A stretch of DNA of 47,568 nucleotides from Streptomyces canus 299MFChir4.1 (GCF_000383615.1 NZ_KB911610.1:60635-108202); one strand, 5' to 3'; shown: positions 14,422 to 23,420, numbered from the stretch's first letter. A program made the numbers and translations. The notes: generated by a model from the sequence alone, not told the origin.

Positions 14422-16479
14422 ATGACGCCAGCCGATCCCGCTCCCCGTCTCGCCCTGAAAGAGTCCCTGCACCTCGAGCGCGTCCACCACGACCGTTGCC
14501 GTGCCGCCCTGGCCGCCATGGTCGACGGGGCGCAGGAGCAGGTCGTCATAGGGGAGGACGTCTCCGCCTCCGGGGCCGATGCCGAAGTCCTCGGGTATCA
14601 GTTGCGCAGTCAGGCCAAGGAGATGCGGGAGCTTCCCGAAGGGCCCCTGTTCTTCGGGAAGCTGGAGTTCGACCGCGGCGACCATGCCGGGCAGGCGTAT
14701 CACCTGGGCCGGCTGCGGATCACCGAGCATCCCGCCGCCCCGCCCCTCGTCGTCGACTGGCGTGCGCCCGTCTCCCGCGCCTTCTACCAGGCGAGCGCCC
14801 GCGATCCGCAGGGGGTCGCCGTGCGGCGGCGGTTCGGGTGGGCGGCGGGCAGCAAGGGGGACTCCGCCGACCTCAGCGGGCTGGAGGACGAGCACCTGGG
14901 CAAGGGGGAGTCGGGGCCGAGCGCCATCGTCGCCCGGGAGATCGAACGGCCCCGCGTCGGGCCCATGCGGGACATCGCCGCGACCATCCAGCCCGAGCAG
15001 GACGATCTCGTACGAAGCGACCTCGCCGTTTCCGTGTGCGTCCAGGGCGCCCCCGGGACCGGCAAGACCGCCGTCGGGCTGCACCGGGCCGCCTACCTCC
15101 TCTACACCCACCCGCAGCGCATGCGGCGTGGCGGGCTCCTCGTCCTCGGGCCCAACCGGATCTTCCTGTCCTACATCTCCCAGGTGCTGCCCGCGCTCGG
15201 CGAGAGCGGGGTGCGGCAGTCCACGCTCCAGGACGAGATCGCCCGCCGTCCGGTCACCGCCACCGACGCCCGCGCCACCGCCGTCCTCAAGCACGATCCC
15301 CGGATGGCGGAGGTGCTGCGCCGGGCGCTGTACGCACGTGTGTCGACCGCACAGATCAACTCCAGGGAGATCAACTCCCTGGAGATCAGAGACGGTTCGT
15401 ACAGCTGGCGGGTCGGGGCCGGTGAACTCGCGCGGATCGTGGCGGACGTACGGGAGGAGGAACCGCCCTACGGGATCGGGCGGGAGCGGGTGCGCAGCCG
15501 GGTGGTGCGGAGCGTGCAGTTGCAGGCCGAGCGGCGGGCCGGGCCGCAGAACGGCGCCTGGGTGCAGCGGGTTTCGCGGTCGCGGGTGATCGGGGCCTTC
15601 CTCGACGCCGTGTGGCCCAAGGTGCGTCCCGAGGAGGTGGTAGCCGAACTGCTGGGTGATCGGGGGGAGTTGGAGGCGGCTGCCGACGGGGTTCTCGATG
15701 CCGAGGAGCAGAAGAACCTGCTGTGGGCCAGGCCGCCCAGGTCGTGGAAGTCGGCGCGGTGGTCGGCGGCCGATCTGGTGCTGCTCGACGAGGCCGCCGG
15801 GTTGGTGGAGCATCCTGCGGGGTACGGCCATCTCGTCGTCGACGAGGCGCAGGATCTGTCGCCGATGGAGTGCCGGGCGATCGCCCGCCGGGCCCGGTTC
15901 GGGTCGGTCACCGTGCTCGGTGACCTGGCGCAGGGGACCACGCCCTGGGCGGCCCGCTCGTGGGAGACCGTCCTGCGGCACCTCGGCAAGCCGGACGCCG
16001 CCGTCGTGCCGCTGACCATCGGGTTCCGGGTGCCGCAGGCCGTCGTGGGGCTCGCCAACCGGCTGCTCGGGCACCTGGACGTGGAGGTGCCGGAGGGGCG
16101 TTCCCTGCGCGGGGACGGGGAGTTGGCCATCCGGCCCACCTCGTCGGACGCCTTGCCGGACGCGGTCGTGGACGCCGTACGGGACTCGCTCGCGCACGAA
16201 GGGTCCGTGGGGGTCGTCGCGGCCGACGCCGACGTGGCACGCGTACGGCAGGCCCTCGACGCGGCCGGGATCGCCGCCGCGGGGCCGGACGAGCTGGGTG
16301 CGCGGGTGAGCGTCGTACCGGCAAGTGTGGTCAAGGGCCTTGAGTACGACCATGTCGTGGCCGTCGAGCCGGCCGCGATCGCGGAGGCGGAGGAACGGGG
16401 GCTGCACCGGCTGTATGTCGTGCTGACCCGGGCGGTGTCACGGCTGGTGGTGGTGCACGGGCGGCCGCTGCCGTTCTAG
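14422..16479 (+). CDS. helD: HelD-like UvrD/Rep-family ATPase acting on RNA polymerase
   Basis: 685 residues. An N-terminal ~100-residue segment begins with the helical SLHLERVHHDRC stretch typical of actinobacterial HelD, whose coiled coil enters the polymerase secondary channel. Walker A is G209-A-P-G-T-G-K215-T and Walker B V-V-D474-E475-A-Q-D. The C-terminal UvrD-like motifs end in LYVVLTRAVSRL. Known HelD proteins release stalled RNA polymerase from DNA, and some (HelR) give rifamycin tolerance. I see no rifamycin-associated element upstream, so the plain HelD role is the safer call. Confidence 0.88.
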   Translation: MTPADPAPRLALKESLHLERVHHDRCRAALAAMVDGAQEQVVIGEDVSASGADAEVLGYQLRSQAKEMRELPEGPLFFGKLEFDRGDHAGQAYHLGRLRITEHPAAPPLVVDWRAPVSRAFYQASARDPQGVAVRRRFGWAAGSKGDSADLSGLEDEHLGKGESGPSAIVAREIERPRVGPMRDIAATIQPEQDDLVRSDLAVSVCVQGAPGTGKTAVGLHRAAYLLYTHPQRMRRGGLLVLGPNRIFLSYISQVLPALGESGVRQSTLQDEIARRPVTATDARATAVLKHDPRMAEVLRRALYARVSTAQINSREINSLEIRDGSYSWRVGAGELARIVADVREEEPPYGIGRERVRSRVVRSVQLQAERRAGPQNGAWVQRVSRSRVIGAFLDAVWPKVRPEEVVAELLGDRGELEAAADGVLDAEEQKNLLWARPPRSWKSARWSAADLVLLDEAAGLVEHPAGYGHLVVDEAQDLSPMECRAIARRARFGSVTVLGDLAQGTTPWAARSWETVLRHLGKPDAAVVPLTIGFRVPQAVVGLANRLLGHLDVEVPEGRSLRGDGELAIRPTSSDALPDAVVDAVRDSLAHEGSVGVVAADADVARVRQALDAAGIAAAGPDELGARVSVVPASVVKGLEYDHVVAVEPAAIAEAEERGLHRLYVVLTRAVSRLVVVHGRPLPF

Positions 16480-16554
16480 CGCGGTGGCGGCCGCCCAGGG
16501 GAGTGCGGTCGCGGCGGCCGCCCCGGGAGAGCGTGGTGGCCGCCGGCGGTCAGG

Positions 16555-17403
16555 TCAGGGGTGTGCGAGCAGTGGGATCAACTGTTCCTCCTCGTAGGTC
16601 AGATGGGCCTCCAGCTCGGCCGTCAGGCGGTCGACCTCCGTGCGGACGGAGTCGAGGTCCGTGCCGGCGAGGGTCTGCCGCAACTCCTCGACCAGCGCGG
16701 CGATGTGTTCGTGCTCGGCACGCAGCCGGTCGAGGGCCGGGGCGGCCTCCGGGTGGCGGTCGGCCAGGAACGGGAACATCGCCATGTCCTCACCGGTGTT
16801 GTGGTTGTGCAGGCCCTGGCAGAACGTCAGGCAGTTGACGCGGAGTTGGGCGCCGAGCGTGGAGGTGCCGCCGCCTGCCGCCAATTCCTTTCGGATGAGG
16901 GCCAGTTCGCGGCGGAAGACGTCATGGACGAGCTTGATGGCCTGGCCCGGTGAGGAGGCGTTGATGTTCGGCGGGCCCGGGCGGGCGATCTCGTGCAGGG
17001 CGACCACGGGGAGGACCCGGTCGGTCTTCTCCTGGTACACGGCCCAGCCGCGGTCCGCCTCCACGGCCCGCGCGAAGGCTCGGTCCCGTTCCTCGCCGGC
17101 CAGGACGACGGCCTCCGCCTCGTACGTGAACACCCCGCTTTCCACGGTGACCTGGGGGTGCGCGACGAGGTTGCGGTACCAGTCGGGGTGGCGGGGCGCG
17201 CCGCCGGCCGAGGCGATCACGAGGATGCGGTCGCCGCCGTCGGGAAGATAGCCGACGGGAGTGGTGTGCGGGGTGCCGGTGCGGGCGCCGGTGGTCGTGA
17301 GGAGGATCAGGCGGCCGCCCTCGAAGGGGCCGCCGACCCGGCCGTGGTGCGCGCGGAACTCGTCGATGATCCGCTGGTTGAAGTCCTGGACGGGGTGGGG
17401 CAC
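16555..17403 (-). CDS. F420-type (DUF385) oxidoreductase fused to a hemerythrin domain
   Basis: 282 residues from GTG 17403, which has AAGAGAGA upstream. Residues 1-130 are a deazaflavin-dependent nitroreductase (Ddn-like) domain: LTTTGARTGTPHTTPVGYL and APRHPDWYRNLVAHPQVTVE. Residues 150-282 form a hemerythrin-like four-helix bundle with ligand-type motifs H-N-H-N-T-G-E-D-M-A-M-F, E-H-E-H and H-L-T-Y-E-E-E-Q-L. The first would bind F420, the second a di-iron centre sensing or carrying O2 or NO. A fusion of the two is uncommon and suggests redox coupling. Transcribed alone, divergent from the RraA-like gene. Confidence 0.88.
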   Translation of the reverse strand: MPHPVQDFNQRIIDEFRAHHGRVGGPFEGGRLILLTTTGARTGTPHTTPVGYLPDGGDRILVIASAGGAPRHPDWYRNLVAHPQVTVESGVFTYEAEAVVLAGEERDRAFARAVEADRGWAVYQEKTDRVLPVVALHEIARPGPPNINASSPGQAIKLVHDVFRRELALIRKELAAGGGTSTLGAQLRVNCLTFCQGLHNHNTGEDMAMFPFLADRHPEAAPALDRLRAEHEHIAALVEELRQTLAGTDLDSVRTEVDRLTAELEAHLTYEEEQLIPLLAHP

Positions 17404-17560
17404 TCTCTCTTCTTTCTCTCGCTGGTCTTCATGGAGGCGAAGGCGGAGAGAAAGGGGCGGGCTCCTGGCCCGCCCTGGCCTCATTCAGAGGCCGGGCACC
17501 CAACTCGCTCACGGCACAAGGCCGACCCGGCAGTCATGCACGCACGGTAACGTCCGGGGC

Positions 17561-18184
17561 ATGATCGAGACCACCGAGTTTGCGGACATTCCCACGACCA
17601 CTCTGGCCGATCTGCTCGGTCGCGACCGGGTCATGGACATCGGGATACGGCCGTTGTGGGGGCCGGTGCCAAGGGTCGCGGGGCCGGCGTTCACCGTACG
17701 GTGCCCTCCCGGCGACAACCTCATGCTGCACGCGGCGATCCACCGGGCGCCGGCCGGCTCGGTGATCGTGGTCGAGTCGGGAGACCTCGACCACGCCCTG
17801 GCCGGCGGGAACGTGTGTGCGGTTGCGCAACAGCGGGGGGTTGCCGGGTTCGTCCTCGACGGGCTGATCCGGGACCTGGCCGAGGTGCGGGAGGCCCGTT
17901 TCCCCGTCTTCGCACGGGGTGTCATCCCGATCCCGGGCGCGAAGAACGCCGTGGCGCCGCTGGGCGGGGGCGTGCGGTGCGGCGGAGTGCGGGTCGAGGC
18001 CGGGGACGTGGTGGTCGCCGACGAGGAGGGGGTCGTGGCGGTCCCCGCCGCGCGGCGGGCCGACATCCTCGCCGGTGCCCGCGCCAAGCTGGCGAAGGAG
18101 GCGGCCGAGACGCTCGACGACTGGGAGGCGGCGCACCGGGCTCGTATCGACGAGATCCTCGCGCAGGGCGGGTTCGAGGGTTGA
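17561..18184 (+). CDS. RraA-like / HMG-aldolase-fold protein
   Basis: 207 residues from ATG 17561. The family core is present: PGDNLMLHAAIHRAPAGSVIVVESG, then G-G-N-V...G-F-V-L-D-G-L-I-R-D, the metal/substrate motif shared by RraA, 4-hydroxy-4-methyl-2-oxoglutarate aldolases and oxaloacetate decarboxylases. Without context an aldolase/decarboxylase is as likely as an RNase E regulator; Streptomyces homologues are usually unassigned. Cytoplasmic, probably trimeric or hexameric. Its 3' end runs into a short G-rich repeat that leads straight to the next gene. Confidence 0.82.
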   Translation: MIETTEFADIPTTTLADLLGRDRVMDIGIRPLWGPVPRVAGPAFTVRCPPGDNLMLHAAIHRAPAGSVIVVESGDLDHALAGGNVCAVAQQRGVAGFVLDGLIRDLAEVREARFPVFARGVIPIPGAKNAVAPLGGGVRCGGVRVEAGDVVVADEEGVVAVPAARRADILAGARAKLAKEAAETLDDWEAAHRARIDEILAQGGFEG

Positions 18185-18221
18185 GGGCCGAGGGTTGAGG
18201 GCTGAGGGCTGAGGGCTGAGG
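18179..18221 (+). repeat. 7-bp tandem repeat at the end of the RraA-like gene
   Basis: About six units of GGGTTGA/GGGCTGA/GGGCCGA run over the stop codon (TGA 18182-18184) up to the next start at 18222. They also supply G-rich sequence in front of that GTG. Confidence 0.75.
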
Positions 18222-18743
18222 GTGCTTCTCTTTCTGGACGTCGACGGGACGCTGCTGCCGTTCGGGGCGGCGGGGCCGTATCCGCTGTACGAACCGGCCT
18301 TTCCGACGACCGGGCCCGTCACCGGTCATTCGCTGCCCGGGCCCGTCACCGATCATCCGCTGCTGGCGCGCGTGGACCCAGCGCTCGGTGCGCGTCTGGC
18401 GTCGCTCGGCTGTGAGCTGGTGTGGGCCACGACCTGGGGTGACGATGCCAACACCGTCCTGGCGCCCTGGCTCGGGCTGCCCCGGCTGCCGCTCGTGGAC
18501 TGGCCGGACTCGGACGACGATGAGGAGCGGTCCGGCCTGCACTGGAAGACCCGCTCCCTCGTCTCCTGGGCGGCCGGACGGCCGTTCGTCTGGGTCGACG
18601 ACGAGATCACCGACGCCGACCGGGCCTGGGTGGCGGCCCGTCATCCCGAACGGGCTCTCCTTCACCGAGTGGATCACCAAGTGGGCCTCACCGAAGGGGA
18701 CTTCGCGGTGCTGGAGGGGTGGCTGGCGCGAGGGGGACGGTGA
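18222..18743 (+). CDS. HAD-domain protein of the Swiss-army-knife RNA-repair type
   Basis: 173 residues from GTG 18222. It begins MLLFLDVDGTLLPFG (HAD motif I, DVDGT). Motif II is in WATTWGDDAN and the C-terminal acidic motif is VWVDDEITDAD, with no large cap domain. This matches HAD proteins found with RNA-repair enzymes, which are common as stand-alone genes in Streptomyces. No RNA ligase or kinase is nearby, so the role is open. The start lies at the end of a 7-bp repeat, 37 bp after the RraA-like gene, probably in one transcript with it. Confidence 0.8.
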   Translation: MLLFLDVDGTLLPFGAAGPYPLYEPAFPTTGPVTGHSLPGPVTDHPLLARVDPALGARLASLGCELVWATTWGDDANTVLAPWLGLPRLPLVDWPDSDDDEERSGLHWKTRSLVSWAAGRPFVWVDDEITDADRAWVAARHPERALLHRVDHQVGLTEGDFAVLEGWLARGGR

Positions 18744-18782
18744 ACCGGAGATATCGGGTGGCCGGCCGAACCCCGCTCCCCC

Positions 18783-18788
18783 TACGGT
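18783..18788 (+). promoter_or_regulatory. -10 box of leaderless methyltransferase gene
   Basis: TACGGT, 7 nt, then ATG at 18796; no Shine-Dalgarno sequence. Confidence 0.5.
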
Positions 18789-18795
18789 CGCCCGC

Positions 18796-19521
18796 ATGGC
18801 TGACGAGGGTTTCACCCATCCACGGCTCGCCGCGATCTACGACGCGCTCGATCCCGATCGCAGCGACCTCGACGCGTATGTCCGCATGGTCGAGGAGTTC
18901 GGGGCGTGGCAGGTGCTGGATGTCGGCTGCGGGACAGGTGTGTTCGCGCTGCTGCTGGCCGGGCGGGGCGTCGAGGTCGTCGGAGTCGATCCCGCCCTGG
19001 CCTCGCTCGACGTGGCCCGGGGGAAACCGGGGAGCGAGCGGGTGCGCTGGATCCACGGCGACGCCCGCGAACTGCCCCCGCTGTGCGTGGACTTGGTGAC
19101 CATGGCGGCCAACGTGGCCCAGCAGATCGTAGGAGCGGATGACTGGCGGGAGACGCTGCGGGGGGCGTACGCGGCGCTACGGTCCGGTGGGCGGTTGGTG
19201 TTCGAGACGCGGGACCCCGCGCGGCGGGCCTGGGAGGAGTGGAACCGGGAGACCTCGTACGCCGTGACGGACGTGCCCGGTGCCGGGGTGGTGGAGAGCT
19301 GGGTCGAAGTGACCCGTGTGGACGGGCAGTTGGTGACGTTCCGGTGGACCTATGTGTTCGCCTCGGACGGGCGGACGCTGACCTCGGACTCGACGTTGCG
19401 CTTCCGGGAGCGGGCGGAGGTCGAGGCGGAACTGGGCGCGCGGGGGTTCGTGGTGGAGGACGTACGTGACGCGCCGGACCGACCGGGCAGGGAGCTGGTC
19501 TTCGTGGCGCGGCGCCCCTAG
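18796..19521 (+). CDS. Class I SAM-dependent methyltransferase
   Basis: 241 residues. SAM-binding motif I is V-L-D-V-G-C-G-T-G at about residues 40-48. The post-I acidic residue is in VEVVGVDPA, motif II is in GDARELP and DLVTMAANVAQQ, and L-R-S-G-G-R-L-V-F-E is the usual post-motif strand. A beta-rich insert near the C-terminus (VESWVEVTRVDGQLVTFRWTYVF) could bind the acceptor, which cannot be predicted. Convergent with the VOC gene. Confidence 0.85.
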   Translation: MADEGFTHPRLAAIYDALDPDRSDLDAYVRMVEEFGAWQVLDVGCGTGVFALLLAGRGVEVVGVDPALASLDVARGKPGSERVRWIHGDARELPPLCVDLVTMAANVAQQIVGADDWRETLRGAYAALRSGGRLVFETRDPARRAWEEWNRETSYAVTDVPGAGVVESWVEVTRVDGQLVTFRWTYVFASDGRTLTSDSTLRFRERAEVEAELGARGFVVEDVRDAPDRPGRELVFVARRP

Positions 19522-19588
19522 AGACGGCACAGGACCACCCAGCGGTGCGGTGACATGCGGCCTCGGCGGGTCTCGTGGGGAGTCCGGG

Positions 19589-20329
19589 TCAGGGCCGGGC
19601 GAGGACGCAGAACTCGTGGCTCTCCGGGTCGGACAGGCATGTCCACGGGACGTCGCCCTGGCCGAGGTCGAGGTCGGTGGCGCCGAGGGCGCGCAGCCGG
19701 TCCACCTCCGCGGCCTTGTCGTCACCCGGGTACGGCAGCAGGTCGAGGTGGACGCGGTCCGGCACGGTCTTCACGCCGGGCGTACGGAGGAACTCGAGAT
19801 ACGGGCCGCCCCCCTCGGCGGAACGCAACACCGCCTGATCGCCGGTCACCTCGTGCGGGGTCCAGTCCGTCGCCGCGCCCCAGAACCGGGCCATGGCCCG
19901 CGGATCCACGCAGTCCACGACCACGGCGGCGATCGGCCCGGTGTCCCGGTAGACCTCCCTGGGCTCCAGCACGCAGAACTCGTTGCCCTCGGGGTCGGCG
20001 AGGACCGTCCACGGCACATCGCCCTGGCCCACGTCGACGGGCCTCGCACCGGCGGCCTCCAGACGCGCGACCAACTCCGCCTGATGGGCCGCGGAGGTGG
20101 TGGCGAGATCGAGGTGCACCCGGTTCTTCGTCGCCGACTTGGGTTCCGGGAAGGGAACGACGTCGATCCCCAAGGCGACCGGGTCCGGCCACACGAGCCC
20201 GCCCGCGGGGCCGACGTAGGTGGTCACACCGGGACGGTAGGCAGTCCACCCGAGCGCCTCCGCCCAGAACAGGCCGACCGCCAACGCGTCAACAGCCTTG
20301 ATGTTCACCTGAACGGGTCGCAGCGCCAT
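19589..20329 (-). CDS. Two-domain VOC (glyoxalase/bleomycin-resistance-like) protein
   Basis: 246 residues made of two tandem VOC modules. Each ends in the same pattern: DVGQGDVPWTVLADPEGNEFCVLEP and DLGQGDVPWTCLSDPESHEFCVLARP. The near-identical ends show internal duplication. VOC proteins use metal in dioxygenases, isomerases and fosfomycin or bleomycin resistance; this subgroup is uncharacterised. A reverse-strand -10 (TAGGAT, 20342-20337) lies 7 nt before the ATG, implying a leaderless message. Confidence 0.85.
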   Translation of the reverse strand: MALRPVQVNIKAVDALAVGLFWAEALGWTAYRPGVTTYVGPAGGLVWPDPVALGIDVVPFPEPKSATKNRVHLDLATTSAAHQAELVARLEAAGARPVDVGQGDVPWTVLADPEGNEFCVLEPREVYRDTGPIAAVVVDCVDPRAMARFWGAATDWTPHEVTGDQAVLRSAEGGGPYLEFLRTPGVKTVPDRVHLDLLPYPGDDKAAEVDRLRALGATDLDLGQGDVPWTCLSDPESHEFCVLARP

Positions 20330-20404
20330 GGCGGTGATCCTATGCAGTCGTCTCGCGGGGTTACCCCGCCCGCCTGCTCCTGCCGACGGGGGCAGGGGCC
20401 GCCA

Positions 20405-20410
20405 TAGACT
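20405..20410 (+). promoter_or_regulatory. -10 box of the DUF4241-like gene
   Basis: TAGACT, 8 nt, then ATG at 20419. Head-to-head with the VOC gene, whose own -10 is 63 bp away. Confidence 0.45.
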
Positions 20411-20418
20411 TCCGCGCC

Positions 20419-21459
20419 ATGGAAGAGATCTTCGAGCTCGGTGAGATCAGCTGCCCGTCGGGGGACCTGGTCGTCATCGACGGGGGCCACCTGGGCCTGT
20501 GGAGCGGAGAGCGGTCGCCGGCGGAGATCGACCCCGCCCTTCTCGGCATCGACGACGCGGATATGGCCGACGACGTCCTCGGTGCGGTCGACTTCACCGT
20601 CGTCGGCCCGGACGCGTCGGAAGCGGTCCGGAGCTTCGACCGGCAGCCGGGCGTGTTGCTCCATGACATCCCGGCCTCCCGGGCGGCGGAGCTCGGGGCC
20701 CGGTTCGAGGAACACTGTCTGGCTGTCGGCCTGGACGCTCGCTTGGAGGCGTTGCCGCGTCGCGAACCACATGCGCGACGGGTGCGCCGGACTGCTGCTG
20801 GAGGCGGCGGCAGCTTCCTGATGTTCGGGGTGCCCGTCGTCGCGGTGGGCGGCGTGCCCCGCGACCGGCGTCTGCCGGTGCTGGCCTCGCGGGTCGACCT
20901 CGGCGGCGGGGTGGGGCCGCGCTGGTCAGAGATATCGGTTCGGACGGGCGACGCCCCGGTGGAGTCGTCCGCACTGCTCGGTGTCATCGGAGTCGACTGG
21001 GCGCGGGTGCTCTTCGGTGATGCCGATGCCCTGAATTCCTGGCAGCACGAGGAGCCTGTGGACGGCTTGGCCGACGTCGCGTTCTGGGGCGCTGCGGCAG
21101 AAACGGCTGCTACCAGGTTCGCGGCTCCCGAACTGGGCGAACCCGGCGAGGAAGGTGTCCGCGGCTGGCGCGGGCTGGCTGTGCCGGAGGCGCTGGAGAA
21201 GGCCCGCGCTCTGCTGCGCTGGAAGGAGGAGAGCGGAGGCCGCATGATGGTGGACTTCCGGCCGCACTCCCACCACTGGGAGGTGATGCGCCAGGTCCGC
21301 GCCTCCGAAGCAGAAGTCGGCACTGTGGACATCGGTGACGCCCGGCTTCTCTGCGCGATGACGAGTTGGGGTGACGGGTACTTCCCGGTGTTCGCCGACC
21401 GTGATCCGTCAGGTGCCGTTGTCGCCGTGCGGGTGAGGTTCGCCGAGCTGCCCGAGTAG
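20419..21459 (+). CDS. DUF4241-like protein of unknown function
   Basis: 346 residues. The N-terminus reads SGDLVVIDGGHLGLW, and the C-terminus has M-T-S-W-G-D-G-Y-F-P-V-F-A-D-R-D-P-S-G, the pattern I associate with DUF4241. The middle (about 100-260) is not recognisable, with a basic RREPHARRVRR patch. No signal peptide or membrane segment. DUF4241 proteins are sometimes immunity or accessory proteins in polymorphic toxin contexts, but no toxin gene is adjacent. Function unknown. Confidence 0.7.
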   Translation: MEEIFELGEISCPSGDLVVIDGGHLGLWSGERSPAEIDPALLGIDDADMADDVLGAVDFTVVGPDASEAVRSFDRQPGVLLHDIPASRAAELGARFEEHCLAVGLDARLEALPRREPHARRVRRTAAGGGGSFLMFGVPVVAVGGVPRDRRLPVLASRVDLGGGVGPRWSEISVRTGDAPVESSALLGVIGVDWARVLFGDADALNSWQHEEPVDGLADVAFWGAAAETAATRFAAPELGEPGEEGVRGWRGLAVPEALEKARALLRWKEESGGRMMVDFRPHSHHWEVMRQVRASEAEVGTVDIGDARLLCAMTSWGDGYFPVFADRDPSGAVVAVRVRFAELPE

Positions 21460-21528
21460 GAAGGACGCCAGGCACCGGGACCTGCGCCGGCACCACGTTC
21501 TCCGAGAAGGCGGACAGCGTTTCGCGGA

Positions 21529-22194
21529 CTAGCGTTTCGCGACGGTGTACGTCAGGTGCGTCACCCGGGACGAGCCGTCCGAGCGGGTCTGGTCGAGGGT
21601 GAGGCGGTCGGGGTCCACGTGCTCGAACAGGCGGATGCCGGTGCCGAACAGGACGGGTGCGAGGGTGATCGAGAACTCGTCGATCAGTCCGCTGTCCAGG
21701 TACTGCTGGATCGTCTCGGCGCCGCCCGCGATGCGCACGTCCCGGTCGCCGGCGGCCTCGCGGGCCCGGAGCAGCGCGCTCTCGATGCCGTCGTCGACGA
21801 AGTGGAAGGTGGTGCCGCCCGGCCGCTCCCACGGATCGCGCCCGGTGTGGGTGACGACGAACACCGGGGTGTGGAACGGCGCCTCCTCAGGCCAGGCCAG
21901 CTCGCCGGCGTCGAACATCCGCTTGCCCATGACGCTCGCGCCGGTGCGCTCGTACGTGGCCCGTGCGATGTCGTTGTCGAGGCCTTCCTCGCCGCCCTCG
22001 CCGAGCTTGAGGTTCTCCCGGAACCAGCGCTGCGGGAACAGCCACGCCTGCAGCTCCGACCACTTCGCCAACCAGCGCTGGGCCCTTGGGTCCTGGTGGC
22101 CTTCGGGCGAGAACACGTACTCGACGGGTACGGCCTCGGGCGCCATGAAGCCGTCCAGCGACATCGTCACACTGAAGAACACCTTGCCGGCCAT
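21529..22194 (-). CDS. DHFR-like (RibD C-terminal type) reductase
   Basis: 221 residues from ATG 22194, which overlaps the upstream stop (TGATG). It shows MSLDGFMAPE near the N-terminus, V-M-G-K-R-M-F in the middle and IAGGAETIQQYLDSGLIDE plus LAPVLFGTGIRLF toward the C-terminus. These are the features of the bacterial dihydrofolate-reductase-like/RibD_C family, NADPH-dependent reductases of unknown substrate. Last gene of a three-gene ArsR-SRPBCC-DHFR-like operon, a grouping common in actinobacteria. Confidence 0.87.
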   Translation of the reverse strand: MAGKVFFSVTMSLDGFMAPEAVPVEYVFSPEGHQDPRAQRWLAKWSELQAWLFPQRWFRENLKLGEGGEEGLDNDIARATYERTGASVMGKRMFDAGELAWPEEAPFHTPVFVVTHTGRDPWERPGGTTFHFVDDGIESALLRAREAAGDRDVRIAGGAETIQQYLDSGLIDEFSITLAPVLFGTGIRLFEHVDPDRLTLDQTRSDGSSRVTHLTYTVAKR

Positions 22195-22730
22195 CAGCTC
22201 TCCGCTCCCTTCGGGACGGTCTCGTCCCGGTCGGTGTCGCTCCCGGTGAGGTCGGCGACGTAGGCCGCCAGGTTGCGCAGGGTCTGCTCGCCGCCCTCGA
22301 TCGCGTGGTACTTCTCCACGGCCTCGTCGCGGAGTTCCTTGCTCGGAAACAGCGTGCGCATCACGATCCGGGTCCGCTCGCCGGCCGGCTCGAAGGTCAG
22401 GACCGACTCGAAGGCGTTCGGGTCGTCGCGGGACTCGCCGTGCAGCAGCGCGATCCGCTCCGGCGGGACGATCTCCCGCCAGGTGATCCACTCCTGGTAG
22501 TCGGTTCCGTCCGGCCCGTGCATCACGAAGTCCCAGGCGCCGCCGACGCGGAACTCGAAGGCCCGCGTGGTGGTCGTGAACCCTTCCGGACCCCACCACC
22601 GCGACAGGTGCCGGACCCGGGTGAACGCCTCGAACACCACCTCCCGCGGGGCGCTGATCGTCCGGGCGATCACGATCTCGCGGTCCGCGGTCGGGTGCGC
22701 GGCCTCGCCGCCGCTACTGGTCGTCGCCAT
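22194..22730 (-). CDS. SRPBCC (AHSA1-like) ligand-binding protein
   Basis: 178 residues. The Aha1-C/START-like pattern is clear: ISAPREVVFEAFTRVRHLSRWWGPEGF, GGAWDFVMHGPDG, then the long C-terminal helix EGGEQTLRNLAAYV. These proteins form a hydrophobic cavity; the ligand is unknown. It overlaps the ArsR gene by 17 bp at its start and the DHFR-like gene by 1 bp at its end, so the three are translated together. Confidence 0.88.
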   Translation of the reverse strand: MATTSSGGEAAHPTADREIVIARTISAPREVVFEAFTRVRHLSRWWGPEGFTTTTRAFEFRVGGAWDFVMHGPDGTDYQEWITWREIVPPERIALLHGESRDDPNAFESVLTFEPAGERTRIVMRTLFPSKELRDEAVEKYHAIEGGEQTLRNLAAYVADLTGSDTDRDETVPKGAES

Positions 22731-23076
22731 CGTGTGGTCCCTCCTGCGTCGCCTGCCGCAACTCCTGCACGTACTCGTCCAGCCGGTCGAAGCTCTCGCT
22801 CCAGAACCGCTCGAAGCCGCCCAGCCACTCGTGCAACGGCCGCAGCCCGCGGGCGTCCAGACCGTACAGCCGCTGCCTGCCCGCCCCCCGGACCCGCACC
22901 AGCCCTACCTCCCTCAGGACCCGCAGGTGCTTGGACGCCTGCGGCTGGGTCATCCCGAGGTCCCGCGCCAGGTCGGTCACCGGCCGCTCACCGAACCGCA
23001 GCAGCACCAGGATCTCCCGGCGCTGCGGTTCGGCGATCGCGTTGAACGCGTCCGAGGTCGTCGCCGCTCGTGCCAT
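22714..23076 (-). CDS. ArsR-family regulator of the SRPBCC operon
   Basis: 120 residues. Winged helix: FNAIAEPQRREILVLLRFGERPVTDLARDLGMTQPQASKHLRVLREVGLV (about 11-60). It lacks the ELCVCDL-type metal site, like most ArsR proteins encoded next to SRPBCC genes. It probably represses its own operon. A TACGAT -10 (reverse strand, 23088-23083) lies 6 nt before the ATG, so the message is leaderless. The partly palindromic CGTATGCCTATATCG just upstream may be its operator. Confidence 0.87.
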   Translation of the reverse strand: MARAATTSDAFNAIAEPQRREILVLLRFGERPVTDLARDLGMTQPQASKHLRVLREVGLVRVRGAGRQRLYGLDARGLRPLHEWLGGFERFWSESFDRLDEYVQELRQATQEGPHDGDDQ

Positions 23077-23099
23077 GGGACCATCGTATGCCTATATCG

Positions 23100-23420
23100 G
23101 AATGTGTGACCACTCGCGCGATCGGTGACAGGGCCGAGCCGAGCTCCGGCTGGGTCAGCCGGCCATGCCAGGCGACCTCATCGGGATCGGTGACCACGGC
23201 ATCCGGCACCGACGAGCGACAGGGTGTCCGGCCACTTCTTGATCTTGCGCGGTTCGCCGCCCTCGACGCTGTTGCCGAGCCGGAAGCAGACCTTCTGCCA
23301 TTCCGGGCCGCCGTACCCCAGGGACCGCCGGTGCCTGGCTGGGCATGAGAACCGAGTCGAGGCGCGGAGCGTCCGGGACCGGCCGGTCGGGCGGACATCG
23401 CGGTCAGGGCCTGCGACCTC
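23100..23420 (-). pseudogene. Possible decayed gene
   Basis: No intact gene covers 23077-23469. On the reverse strand one frame (about 23400-23230) reads GPEWQKVCFRLGNSVEGG, and another (23225-23105) reads VVTDPDEVAWHGRLTQPELG. They look like one protein broken by a frameshift near 23225, with no good start or ribosome site. I cannot name the family. Confidence 0.3.
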
